In this document: piece after piece, positions 34,193 through 42,778 of the stretch | Position numbering within the stretch: position 1 is the stretch's first letter | Layout of the letters: each line of letters begins with the position of its first letter | From: Magnetovibrio sp. | GTDB taxonomy: Bacteria > Pseudomonadota > Alphaproteobacteria > Rhodospirillales > Magnetovibrionaceae | Reading direction: 5' to 3' | Assembly: GCA_026196495.1 (NCBI GenBank) | Contig: JAPHSY010000071.1 | Span: 1-45,878 of the forward strand | DNA length: 45,878 nt | Made by a program: the position numbers and the translations under genes | The notes under the pieces: model-generated | What the model saw: the letters and a program-made list of their open reading frames with translations, nothing else | Database searches by the model: none | Told to the model about the DNA's origin: nothing

Positions 34193-35091
34193 ATAAAAAT
34201 CTCCCGGATATTCGTGGATGGGCTGCTTTGCGCGCCGTGGTGGAAAAAGGAAGTGTGTCTGCAGCCGCTCATACGTTAAACGTCGGCCAGCCTGCCGTCA
34301 CCAAACGCATCAGCACCTTGGAAGACAGCTATGGCTTAACCTTGATCGAGCGCTCCGGCGGGCGTATGCGTCTGACTGAGGCAGGCGAAAAAGTCTATTT
34401 ATTAGCTGTACAGACACTGGACCGGCAGTTGTCCTTGCGCCAAGAACTGGCCGACCTAGCACAAGGTAGGACCACGCTGCACTTAGATGTCACCATCGCC
34501 ATCGGCGAGCACTTTTTACCGAAACTATTGCTCAGGTTTGCAGAATTGCACCCCGATTACCGAATCAATTCACGTTTGGTCTATGGTCGCCAGAGCGAAA
34601 ACAGCCTTGCACGCGGCCTGACAGACCTTGCCCTATTGGAACGCCCACCCGAACATCCTGACCTGATGGTACAAAAATGGATGGATGATGAACTGTTGTT
34701 GGTATGTGGTCCCGACCACCCCCTGGTAGAGGAAGACATGATCCCCATTCCGATGCTGCTGGACCTGACCTATGTTTTGCGCGAACCTGGATCATCATCC
34801 CGTTTGGACCTAGATGAGGCCCTAGAACGCATTGGCATTCATAGATTGGATGTTGCCCTTGAGGTCGGCGCAACAGATGCCCTGGTAGATGTTTTGGTCC
34901 CCGGCCAGCATGTCAGCTTCTTGCCGCGATTTGCCGTGGAACAACACATTCAATCGGGACGGCTTCATCACATCAAAGTCACAAATTTTCGCATCATGCG
35001 AACTCTGTGGATCGCACGCCACCGCGGTAACATCGACCATCCCGTGGCAGATGCCCTCATTTCCGTCATTCGTGCAGAAATGCCGACTTAA
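34186..35091 (+). CDS. LysR-family transcriptional regulator
   Basis: A 301-residue regulator. The winged helix-turn-helix at about 10-68 reads GSVSAAAHTLNVGQPAVTKRIS followed by LIERSGGRMRLTEAG. The effector-binding domain starts near 98 (LDVTIAIGEHFLPKLL). Its divergent position from the small TM-Usp-TSUP group and the two matching dyads in the shared gap make that group and itself the likely targets. The effector may be a sulfur anion, which is inference. The stop codon overlaps the convergent SDR stop by 4 bp. Confidence 0.92.
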   Translation: MEYKNLPDIRGWAALRAVVEKGSVSAAAHTLNVGQPAVTKRISTLEDSYGLTLIERSGGRMRLTEAGEKVYLLAVQTLDRQLSLRQELADLAQGRTTLHLDVTIAIGEHFLPKLLLRFAELHPDYRINSRLVYGRQSENSLARGLTDLALLERPPEHPDLMVQKWMDDELLLVCGPDHPLVEEDMIPIPMLLDLTYVLREPGSSSRLDLDEALERIGIHRLDVALEVGATDALVDVLVPGQHVSFLPRFAVEQHIQSGRLHHIKVTNFRIMRTLWIARHRGNIDHPVADALISVIRAEMPT

Positions 35092-35828
35092 TACATATGT
35101 TGACCACCAGTGACCCAGATTTCAGTCCCAGTGACATAGTTGCTGTCATCCGAACAAAGATAATAGATCGTGCTGGCGACATCACGCGGCGCCCCCATGC
35201 GATCCAATGGAATGCGGGGAATAAGGGCTTCATATTCCGGCTGGATCATTGACGTTTCAATTTCACCTGGTGCCACAGCATTGACCCGCACATCCAAAGC
35301 CGCAAACTCCCCAGCCATTTCACGAGTCATGGCGCTGAGGGCAGCTTTTGAAATGGAATAGGCTGAACCTGCAAATGGATGGATGTAGTGCCCGGCAATA
35401 GAGGTGATGTTAACAATTGCACCTTTGGCATTGTGAAGCGCAGAAGCAAATCCGCGCGACAAGCGCAGGCTGGCGAAAAAATTAATCTCAAAAACTTCCC
35501 GCCATGCATCTAAATCACCGTTCAAACACCCCAAACGTTCCTTAAAAGGTGTTTTGGGTGAGAGCCCTGCGTTATTCACCAAGGCATTGAGCGGACGACC
35601 TTCTAAGACCTTAGAGGCTTGTTGGATAAAAGCTTGGACACTGTCGGCATCGGCTAAATCCGTTGGAATGTGGGCAAGCCAATTGTCATTGTCCACAAAT
35701 TCAGCAGGCACATCGCCGCGTGCACAGGTGATCACCTGCCAGCCGCGTTCCAAAAACAATTGTGCCGTGGCAAAGCCAATGCCACGTGATGCACCTGTGA
35801 TGATGACTGTTTTAATATCCTCGTTCAT
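35088..35828 (-). CDS. Short-chain dehydrogenase/reductase
   Basis: A 246-residue classical SDR. The cofactor loop is TGASRGIGFA, followed by NNAG (NALVNNAGLS), the catalytic serine region NITSIAG, and Y-x3-K in SAYSISKAA. The PG-type segment NAVAPGEIET follows, and GTEIWVTGGQ ends the chain. The CAR motif after the second strand suggests NADP(H) preference. The substrate is unknown. It is convergent with lysR and has no operon partner. Confidence 0.9.
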   Translation of the reverse strand: MNEDIKTVIITGASRGIGFATAQLFLERGWQVITCARGDVPAEFVDNDNWLAHIPTDLADADSVQAFIQQASKVLEGRPLNALVNNAGLSPKTPFKERLGCLNGDLDAWREVFEINFFASLRLSRGFASALHNAKGAIVNITSIAGHYIHPFAGSAYSISKAALSAMTREMAGEFAALDVRVNAVAPGEIETSMIQPEYEALIPRIPLDRMGAPRDVASTIYYLCSDDSNYVTGTEIWVTGGQHMY

Positions 35829-35873
35829 ACTGTGACGTTAATTCAATCCAACCCGGGTTTCCAGTGTGTTGAT

Positions 35874-36461
35874 ATGTGTGGACGTTTTGAAGTTGCCAAA
35901 GCCAACAAAAAGCTCAAAAAACGCTTTGGGTTAAAGCTTGTGCCGCCGTCGCCGCAGGGCACGGAAATGCGCCCCACCGACCGGATTCTCACCATTGATA
36001 GCGAAAGTGGAAATGTCCGTGGACGCCTGCTGGGATGGGGGCTCAAAGTCGATTGGGACACGCGCCCCCTGATCAATGCCCGTGCCGAAAGCTTAAGCGA
36101 AAAACCAACCTTTCGCGCCCTCCTCAACCGTCGCTGCTTGGTACCAGCTACCGCCTACTTTGAATGGCAACGTCCAAAAGGTGGGCCAAAACAAAAAATG
36201 CGTATTCACCCCAACGACCAATGCCTATTCGCCATGGCCGGGTTGATCGGCACAGATGGCGACAGCGTTACCATTATCACCTGCCCACCCTCGCCAAGTA
36301 TTGCGAACATTCACGATCGCATGCCCGTTATTCTGCACCCTGAAGACGAAGCCGCTTGGATTGCACCGGATGTGCCATTTTCAGACATGGCACCTAAATT
36401 GATTTCCTATGCTTTACAATTGAGTGCCGATAATGTCGATAAAAGCCCTGCCTTGCTTTGA
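35874..36461 (+). CDS. SRAP-domain protein (YedK/HMCES family)
   Basis: A 195-residue protein. Family members crosslink to abasic sites in single-stranded DNA through the amino-terminal cysteine. The start must be the ATG at 35874, because this exposes Cys2 (MCGRFE) after methionine removal. The other active residues are in place: N68 (INAR), E97 (AYFEW) and H147 (NIHDRMPVIL). A longer in-frame GTG start at 35832 would bury the cysteine. It acts in DNA damage tolerance. No LexA box was recognised upstream. Confidence 0.9.
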   Translation: MCGRFEVAKANKKLKKRFGLKLVPPSPQGTEMRPTDRILTIDSESGNVRGRLLGWGLKVDWDTRPLINARAESLSEKPTFRALLNRRCLVPATAYFEWQRPKGGPKQKMRIHPNDQCLFAMAGLIGTDGDSVTIITCPPSPSIANIHDRMPVILHPEDEAAWIAPDVPFSDMAPKLISYALQLSADNVDKSPALL

Positions 36462-36565
36462 AATTCCATAATCTTTCGAGTTTGGTTGAATCTCTCAGTG
36501 CCTTTACGATCAAGACAGGTCATAATCCCCTCAAAATAGAAACCCGATTGCAAAAGAGAGATTTC

Positions 36566-37297
36566 ATGAAACATCTTCTTATTGCCACCCTGACCACCAG
36601 CGCCTTGCTTATGTCGGTTCAGGCCCAGGCCCAATATACGGGACAACCTTCCTATGGTTACGGCTACAGCCCAAGCCAAAACACGCAACGTTATGTTCCA
36701 AATAACAACCGCTTCAATTCTCAACGCTATGCACCACAACGTGCATACAGGCAGCAACATAACTATGCACCGCAACGCCCCAGCGTAGATTTTAAGGGTT
36801 TGCCGGATCCGGCCATTAATGTGAAGTATACCGTTGATGCCTTTCGCAAATTTATCGCCCAAGCACGCCAAACCGGAATTGATCCGACAACAGCTGTGGA
36901 TATCATCGCTGATGAAATTGCTGACGACATCGACTTCACGACCATGACCCAAATGGCCCTGGGGCGTTTGGCTCGTCGTATGTCACCGCAAAAGCGGGCA
37001 GAAGCTCTAAACATGCTGAAAAATAATTTCACATCAAAGTTGGTGGAACTGGCAGGCGACAACATCAACACCCAATTCCAAGTCGGCAACACTCGCATCG
37101 GTACCAGTCAAGGCGAGTTAATGGTTCCATTGATGTTGAAACGCGGCACAGGTCAGCCCATTACTGTTAATTTGCGGTTCTACAAGGCTGGTGATAAATG
37201 GAAAGTATTTGATGCCGAAGCAAGTGGTCAAAGCGTTGTAATGTTTTACCGAAACTACTTTGCCCGCCAATTTCGTCCCAACTATGGCCCAGGCTAA
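36566..37297 (+). CDS. MlaC/Ttg2D-like periplasmic phospholipid-binding protein
   Basis: About 243 residues. A signal peptide (KHLLIATLTTSALLMSVQAQA) is followed by a linker of about 50 residues rich in Q, N, Y, P and R. The MlaC-like domain starts near 95: AFRKFIAQAR, a helical middle with RRMSPQKRAEAL, and strands with GDKWKVFDAEASGQSVV. MlaC carries phospholipids between outer- and inner-membrane Mla complexes, but no mlaABDEF genes are here, so it is an orphan. The ATG at 36566 with an AAGAGAG upstream is chosen because it begins the signal peptide. A longer frame from 36458 would overlap the SRAP stop. Confidence 0.8.
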   Translation: MKHLLIATLTTSALLMSVQAQAQYTGQPSYGYGYSPSQNTQRYVPNNNRFNSQRYAPQRAYRQQHNYAPQRPSVDFKGLPDPAINVKYTVDAFRKFIAQARQTGIDPTTAVDIIADEIADDIDFTTMTQMALGRLARRMSPQKRAEALNMLKNNFTSKLVELAGDNINTQFQVGNTRIGTSQGELMVPLMLKRGTGQPITVNLRFYKAGDKWKVFDAEASGQSVVMFYRNYFARQFRPNYGPG

Positions 37298-37306
37298 AAT
37301 AAGGCC

Positions 37307-38179
37307 TTAGTGACTGAACAAAACAGGGATTGTTGCCAGCTCCATTAAGGAGCTGGTAACACCACCCAAGACAGCTTGCATCAAGCGTGAATGAGAATAA
37401 GCACCACACACCAACATATCAACTTCAGCATTGGTGGCTTGATCCAGTAGCGTCATACCGATCCCTTCAGGGCCAGCATCGAACTTAATCACCTTTGGCG
37501 TAATACCGCGCCACCCCAAATATGCCGCCAGTTCATCCCCTGCAGCCGAGTAGGTCTTTTCACTCACACACGTGAATATGTTAACTTGGTAGGCTTGCTC
37601 CAAAATAGGTATAGCCGCTTGTACGGCACGGGCTGATTCTGCGGTGCCGTTCCAAGCAATGCCTACAATGCGCCCCATTTCTTTTGGCTCCGCTTTGGGG
37701 GGAAGTGCCAAAACGGGTCGTCCACACTCAAACAAAGCAGCTTCAAGGCTTAATGAACGCATTGGCGAACTGTCTTCAGTCGGACGTGACATGATGATCA
37801 AATCAGCCAATCGGCCATGCCAAGCCAAAAGCTCGTCTTCACGGCCAACAAATTCAATCCACGCAGCCGTTTCTGAATCTTCACCGGGACTGGGCTGTGT
37901 AACAACAGGAATTGAGCGATTAAAGCATTGACGCTCAAAAACTGTTTTCAATTCTTCGGCATGGGCCACACTCTCTTTATCGGCAGAGGTGATCATCTCT
38001 TCGACCATGTCACCGGACAAGCCTTCGCCAAACAACGGCACGGCATCACGTGCATCGGCACGAACATGCATAACATTTACATGAGCATTAAATGTTCGCG
38101 CCAACTCAAATGCGTTGCTCAAGATGCTGTTATTATCCGATGCCCCATCCAAGGGAACCAAAATGGTACGAATTGACAC
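37307..38179 (-). CDS. Second double universal stress protein
   Basis: A 290-residue protein with two Usp-like halves. The first begins ILVPLDGASDNN but lacks a recognisable G-x2-G nucleotide loop (MSRPTEDSS at that place). The second begins GIAWNGTAESARA and carries a GAYSHSRLMQAVLGG loop near the end. Nucleotide binding may therefore be limited to the second half. The start is GTG at 38179 with GGGAGG 5-6 nt upstream. It is convergent with the MlaC-like gene (9-bp gap) and follows the phosphotransferase-kinase gene by 71 bp on the same strand. Confidence 0.88.
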   Translation of the reverse strand: MSIRTILVPLDGASDNNSILSNAFELARTFNAHVNVMHVRADARDAVPLFGEGLSGDMVEEMITSADKESVAHAEELKTVFERQCFNRSIPVVTQPSPGEDSETAAWIEFVGREDELLAWHGRLADLIIMSRPTEDSSPMRSLSLEAALFECGRPVLALPPKAEPKEMGRIVGIAWNGTAESARAVQAAIPILEQAYQVNIFTCVSEKTYSAAGDELAAYLGWRGITPKVIKFDAGPEGIGMTLLDQATNAEVDMLVCGAYSHSRLMQAVLGGVTSSLMELATIPVLFSH

Positions 38180-38250
38180 GTGGACCTCCCTGTAAACTTC
38201 ACTAACCTATGATGGACCCGATATGACGAAAGATAAACAGAGAATGAGAC

Positions 38251-39789
38251 TTACAGGCCTAAAATCTTAAGTGCTTGAGCATCTGTCTCTGTGCACGAAG
38301 CGGATGAATCGATCTTATGCCAATCCATTTCACCCAAATCATAATCCAACTGCATCCGCACCACCGCCGCATCGGCATCAGATGGGTTGTTCACACGTTT
38401 TGAGACACGTTCTTGCATAATTTCGGGGGAGGCCTCCAGCCAGAAACCATCAAATGGCACACCACAATCAGCAGCCACCCGGGCAATGGCTTCACGTTCA
38501 TGAGGTTTGGAAAACACACAATCAGCAATTACAGAATGCCCCGTTTCCAAGGCCTCATGGGCCATGTCATAAACCGCCTGATAAGTCTGTTCTGACATTA
38601 GGGGGGTATAGCTTTCCGGCGGCAATTTATCCAAGGGATGAACCCCTGCAATGCGTTTGCGCAAAACGTCACTGCGCACCACACGGGCACCGGGTGCGGC
38701 ACCAATATGTTGGGCTAAGTCTCGCCCCATACGTGACTTACCACTGCCAGACAATCCACCCACGGCAATCAGGCGAGGTTCGGGTATAACGAGATAATTG
38801 AGCGCCATATCTAAATACGATTTGGCTTCTTCCCCTTGGGCTATTTTGAAAGCTTCATCATCAACACTTTGTGCAGCCGCACAAGCCACAAAAGACCGCA
38901 CAGCGGCACGCACACTTAAGAACAATGGCAAGACACTAAGACCTGCGGCTTCCCCCATAATATCAAGATATCGGTTCATCGTAACGTTGGCCAACGTACG
39001 CAATCCGCGATGGTCCAAATCCATCAGCAAGAAAGCCAGATCATAAAGCACATCAATGGTGGAAAACGCTTCGTTAAATTCGATACAATCGAACAGAACG
39101 GGCTCGCCATCTTCTAAGAAGATGTTACGCAGATGCATGTCACCGTGACAGTGACGCACAAATCCGTTCAAACGTCGGCTCTGCAACAATTGGCCATGAT
39201 GGTTTGCGACATCGAGAGAATGATCGGTTAGTTCCCGCACTTGCACCATGTCCAAAATACCTTGAGCATTTTCTGCAAACGCTTTGGCATTGCTTTCAAT
39301 GGTGAGCGCTATTCCGGTACGCCCACCACCGTCTTCGCGGGCCTGTGCTGCAGCGTGGAAGCTTGCGATCTTATCGGCTAGATGCTCCATCAAGTGGCGA
39401 TCAAGCTTGCCCTCTTCAGCCAAACGATCAAACAGGGTGCCTTCATCAAAACGCGCCATTTCTATGACCCAATCAACCATTTTCCCTGGTTCATTGAGAT
39501 GTAGTTTACCATCATCGCCCCGGGTAATGGGCAAGACTCCCCGATATAAGTTTGGGGCTGTGCGACGATTGAGTTTGACTTCAGCCTTACAATTTTTCAA
39601 ACGCTTGTCGCAATCGGAATAGTCCAAAAATGGATATTCGACAGCGCGCTTTAACTTGAATACGCGGGTCTTGCCGATAAACACTTCGGAAGCATGAGTG
39701 GTGGAACGCCCAACGATTTCTGTACCATCCCCAAATACCGTTGGATCGGACAACAATTGGACTTGTTCAGACTGGTCTTCTTTAATCAT
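38251..39789 (-). CDS. Fusion of aminoglycoside-phosphotransferase-like and P-loop kinase domains
   Basis: A 512-residue protein. The N-terminal part (about 25-330) has a phosphotransferase-like fold with HCHGDMHLRNIF (catalytic loop) and LFDCIEFNE (metal site). The C-terminal part (about 345-512) is a P-loop kinase with Walker A GGLSGSGKSRMGRDLA and a DCVFSKPHERE region. This fused form is known as an uncharacterised family; no substrate is established and antibiotic resistance should not be assumed from the name. No clear ribosome site. The downstream neighbour is the second double Usp. Confidence 0.85.
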   Translation of the reverse strand: MIKEDQSEQVQLLSDPTVFGDGTEIVGRSTTHASEVFIGKTRVFKLKRAVEYPFLDYSDCDKRLKNCKAEVKLNRRTAPNLYRGVLPITRGDDGKLHLNEPGKMVDWVIEMARFDEGTLFDRLAEEGKLDRHLMEHLADKIASFHAAAQAREDGGGRTGIALTIESNAKAFAENAQGILDMVQVRELTDHSLDVANHHGQLLQSRRLNGFVRHCHGDMHLRNIFLEDGEPVLFDCIEFNEAFSTIDVLYDLAFLLMDLDHRGLRTLANVTMNRYLDIMGEAAGLSVLPLFLSVRAAVRSFVACAAAQSVDDEAFKIAQGEEAKSYLDMALNYLVIPEPRLIAVGGLSGSGKSRMGRDLAQHIGAAPGARVVRSDVLRKRIAGVHPLDKLPPESYTPLMSEQTYQAVYDMAHEALETGHSVIADCVFSKPHEREAIARVAADCGVPFDGFWLEASPEIMQERVSKRVNNPSDADAAVVRMQLDYDLGEMDWHKIDSSASCTETDAQALKILGL

Positions 39790-39836
39790 GAGATCAGAAT
39801 AATCCGCTTACCCATAAAGGAAAGGGCGCAAAGGTT

Positions 39837-41081
39837 TTATACAGCTGCGAGTTCTTTATGAGGAGCTTCGCGCACGGGTAAGTTGACCAAAGCCGAAAAC
39901 GCTCCAACACCAACCCCAACCCACCACACAATTTCGTAAGACCCGTAAGCATCATACATGACACCACCTAGCCATACGCCCAGGAACGAGCCCAATTGGT
40001 GAGAGAAAAACACAATACCGTAAAGCGTGCCCATATAGCGCAGACCATAAATATGTGCGATCAAACCTGACGTCAACGGCACCGTTGCCAACCACAAAGC
40101 CCCCATAGATGCTGAGAACACTATAACTGTCGTCGGGGTCATGGGCATCACAATAAAGGCCGCTGCGGCTATGGTGCGTCCGGTATAAATCAAAGCCAGC
40201 AAGTATTTTTTGGAATAATGTTTGCCCAATGCCCCAGCGGCAACAGTTCCAATAATGTTAGCCGCCCCAATGATAGCAATAGAAAACGCCCCCAGTGTAG
40301 AAGTGCTCTCAATTCCAAGTTCACGAATCAAGCTGCCGTCAGGAATGGCTGCACACATTTCCGTAACGAATGCTGGAAAATGAGCTGTGACAAATGCCAG
40401 TTGGTATCCACACGAAAAGAACCCTAAGAAAATCATGATGTAGCTGGGATCACGTACAGCTTTGCCCAACACCTCGCCCATGCTTTGTTGAAGTTCTGCC
40501 TTGGACACAGGTTGTTGCTTGCCCATCATCGGCAAGACCATCAACACCGCAATGATTGCCGCAGCAAAAATCAAAAAGACCGACGACCATGGCATAACTT
40601 GGAGTAAGCCTTCGGCCACAGGTGGGCCAATAATTTGACCCGCAGAGCCCGCCGCTGTGGCGATACCCAATGCCAAAGAACGGTGTTCATCAGAAGCTGC
40701 ACGTCCAACCACAGCCAAGATCACGCCAAAGCCCGTACCCGCAATGCCAAAACCAACTAGGATTTCATAGAAGTTGTGTTCCATTGGCGTGACGGCATAA
40801 CTCGACAACACCAATCCCAATGCATACACAACCGCACCTAAAATGATGGCCCGTTTATCGCCAAACTTTTCTGCCATGGCCGCAAACAAAGGTTGACCAA
40901 TTCCCCAGGCCAAATTCTGGATTGCAATGGCCATAGAAAACTCAGAACGCAACCATCCAAACTGATCCGCAATGGGAATTTGAAACACCCCGAAGCTGGC
41001 ACGGATGGCAAACCCCATCATCAAGATAAGGCAGCCTGCAATTAAAACCGGAGTGAATATCGAGGAGCTTTGATTATTCAT
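39837..41081 (-). CDS. Major facilitator superfamily transporter
   Basis: About 414 residues with twelve hydrophobic segments. The MFS loop motif after helix 2 is AEKFGDKRAIILG. LGIATAAGSAGQIIGPP lies in the middle and YGIVFFSHQLGSFLGVWLGG near the end. It resembles the oxalate/formate-antiporter-like branch, but the substrate is not assigned. The ATG at 41081 is chosen because it precedes MNNQSSS and the first helix. An ATG at 41102 is also in frame, and neither has a good ribosome site. Confidence 0.85.
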   Translation of the reverse strand: MNNQSSSIFTPVLIAGCLILMMGFAIRASFGVFQIPIADQFGWLRSEFSMAIAIQNLAWGIGQPLFAAMAEKFGDKRAIILGAVVYALGLVLSSYAVTPMEHNFYEILVGFGIAGTGFGVILAVVGRAASDEHRSLALGIATAAGSAGQIIGPPVAEGLLQVMPWSSVFLIFAAAIIAVLMVLPMMGKQQPVSKAELQQSMGEVLGKAVRDPSYIMIFLGFFSCGYQLAFVTAHFPAFVTEMCAAIPDGSLIRELGIESTSTLGAFSIAIIGAANIIGTVAAGALGKHYSKKYLLALIYTGRTIAAAAFIVMPMTPTTVIVFSASMGALWLATVPLTSGLIAHIYGLRYMGTLYGIVFFSHQLGSFLGVWLGGVMYDAYGSYEIVWWVGVGVGAFSALVNLPVREAPHKELAAV

Positions 41082-41343
41082 ATGACCAACATGGGGGCAC
41101 ATATGGAATGAGTCAAAAGAAAAGCTCTTTTTTAGGCCTCAGCAGGTCTACCAAAAAGCATCACTTCGAAACACCAGAAAATTTCACAGTAGTGATCAAC
41201 ACAGGGAATATCTTAAGGTTTTTGTCGAAGGATATGCTTGATCGTGGAGCATACAAAAATATCATAATACATTTTAAACTTGATACCACTCACCTGTCCC
41301 GCAAAACTAAAATTAGCGTCAGCACATTTAAACAGGCCCCCCA

Positions 41344-41883
41344 ATGTACCCGAACACAAGCGACTACACCGCGGTTAACAAACCAACCTATTTCTTGATT
41401 GATGCAGATGATAAAATCATCGAGACCTCAAACAATTGGAAAAAATTTGCTGTTGCAAATGATGGCGAGCATCTTACCGATGTATTAGACACCAAAATTT
41501 GGCAGCACTTATGCGACCCTGGAATGCGTCTTTTGTACACAGCCTTGTTTCAAGAAATCCGATTTGGGCCAGAACACAGCATTTCTTTTGTGTACCACTG
41601 TGACGGACCGAATACACAGAGACTTTACCGAATGTTGGTTGAACGCCAATCTGCTGGACAACTCCTTTTTACAAATTTCCTTTTAAAGAGTGCCCCCAAT
41701 ACGCAAGCGCTGTACCAAAGATATTTATCAAGCCACCGCCGCATTAAAGTCTGCCCACATTGCATGAGGTTGAAAATCGACGGCGAGTGGATGAACATCA
41801 TCGAAGCACTGGCTGGTGTGGAAATTATGAAAGACAACTATTTCTTCATCTTCGAATCCTCCAACTGCGGCCAGGCGCAATAA
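41344..41883 (+). CDS. PAS-like sensor protein with C-terminal CxxC motif (copy 1)
   Basis: A 179-residue soluble protein. The N-terminal part reads like a PAS-type fold: YFLIDADDKIIETSNNWKKFA, GEHLTD, then SFVYHCDGPNTQRLYRM. A metal-type cysteine pair C137-PH-C140 follows, with GEWMNIIEAL, and a further C175 near the end. The C-x2-C plus tryptophan arrangement resembles the tail of some PAS-containing kinases, but there is no kinase or output domain. It is a paralogue of the convergent gene at 42032-42640. Ligand and partner are unknown. A terminator follows within 5 nt. Confidence 0.75.
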   Translation: MYPNTSDYTAVNKPTYFLIDADDKIIETSNNWKKFAVANDGEHLTDVLDTKIWQHLCDPGMRLLYTALFQEIRFGPEHSISFVYHCDGPNTQRLYRMLVERQSAGQLLFTNFLLKSAPNTQALYQRYLSSHRRIKVCPHCMRLKIDGEWMNIIEALAGVEIMKDNYFFIFESSNCGQAQ

Positions 41884-41885
41884 AA

Positions 41886-41914
41886 AAGCCGCCCTCAGGC
41901 AGCTTCTCTTTTTT
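41886..41914 (+). terminator. Terminator between the convergent PAS-like genes
   Basis: AAGCCGCC (41886-41893), loop CTCA, GGCAGCTT (41898-41905), 8 bp with one mismatch, followed by CTCTTTTTT. An A run precedes it, so it could also work for the opposite strand. Confidence 0.6.
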
Positions 41915-42031
41915 CATTTAGAACACTTAGTGTATTGCCATATCACACAAGGTCACAAACATGCCTACCCATGCTTTCCCTCAAAGGGGGAGGCAAACGG
42001 TGAACTGAATATTTAGCTTCAAAGAACAGAA

Positions 42032-42640
42032 TTAACGACAAGTACATTTTGACGGTTTGAACTTGAAGTACAAATTTTCCTTCATGATTTCGAATGCGGT
42101 CAGCGCTTCGCTGACATCCACCCACATATCATCTACAAAAAGTTTGAAACAACTCTGACATATTTTGATTTGATGTTCAGACGACATATAGATGTCGTAA
42201 GCGGCATGCGTGTTTTCACGTGATCCTTCAAGCAGGCTGGTAAAACGCAAAACATCGTTGGGCAAAAGCTCAATAATCATCCGATACAATCTTTGCCGAT
42301 CAGGGCCATCACAACGATACAAAAATGATGTATTCCGTGTTTGCTTGTTACGGATTTCATTTATAAGCCCGTAATAAAAAAACTTGGTCCCAAGGTCCTG
42401 GATATGATCCCAGAGGCTATCCCCAGCCGCTTCTGAAAGGTGCTCACCTTGATTATTCACAGCAAACTCACACCACCCACCATCAGTCGACGTAATCATA
42501 TTGTCTGCGTCAATGGTAAATATAACTGGTGATTCATAGCCTGGAGATTCGAAATTTGGAGAGTCAATATCTAACACATTAATTCTTCTTAAGCCCATGA
42601 TAAATATGAATACTTTTACATATAGCAAGTTAATACTCAT
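42032..42640 (-). CDS. PAS-like sensor protein with C-terminal CxxC motif (copy 2)
   Basis: A 202-residue paralogue of the gene at 41344-41883. Matching blocks are FTIDADNMITSTDGGWCEFA, GEHLSE, SFLYRCDGPDRQRLYRM, C161-QS-C164 followed by DMWVDVSEAL, and FEIMKENLYF. It ends with a further cysteine pair, C199 and C201. The first 14-20 residues are hydrophobic and unlike copy 1; the start may instead be the ATG at 42598 (MGLRRINV). No strong ribosome site at either. Function is unknown. The cysteines suggest bound metal or redox sensing. Confidence 0.75.
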   Translation of the reverse strand: MSINLLYVKVFIFIMGLRRINVLDIDSPNFESPGYESPVIFTIDADNMITSTDGGWCEFAVNNQGEHLSEAAGDSLWDHIQDLGTKFFYYGLINEIRNKQTRNTSFLYRCDGPDRQRLYRMIIELLPNDVLRFTSLLEGSRENTHAAYDIYMSSEHQIKICQSCFKLFVDDMWVDVSEALTAFEIMKENLYFKFKPSKCTCR

Positions 42641-42778
42641 ACCAAAATCACATAAATGTGAATGCGACGGAAGGTCATGGTGAAGGTATCTTCAATCCAC
42701 AAGCAAAAGATTTGTCATCACGGATCGTTGCTTTCAGCAAATCACAAAGCTGCCCGAATACAGCTTTATGACTCAGCT

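Noticed and set aside
41108-41398. Plus-strand 96-codon frame before the first PAS-like gene
   Set aside because: It overlaps the start of the better-supported PAS-like gene, has no ribosome site and no recognisable domain. Left uncalled.
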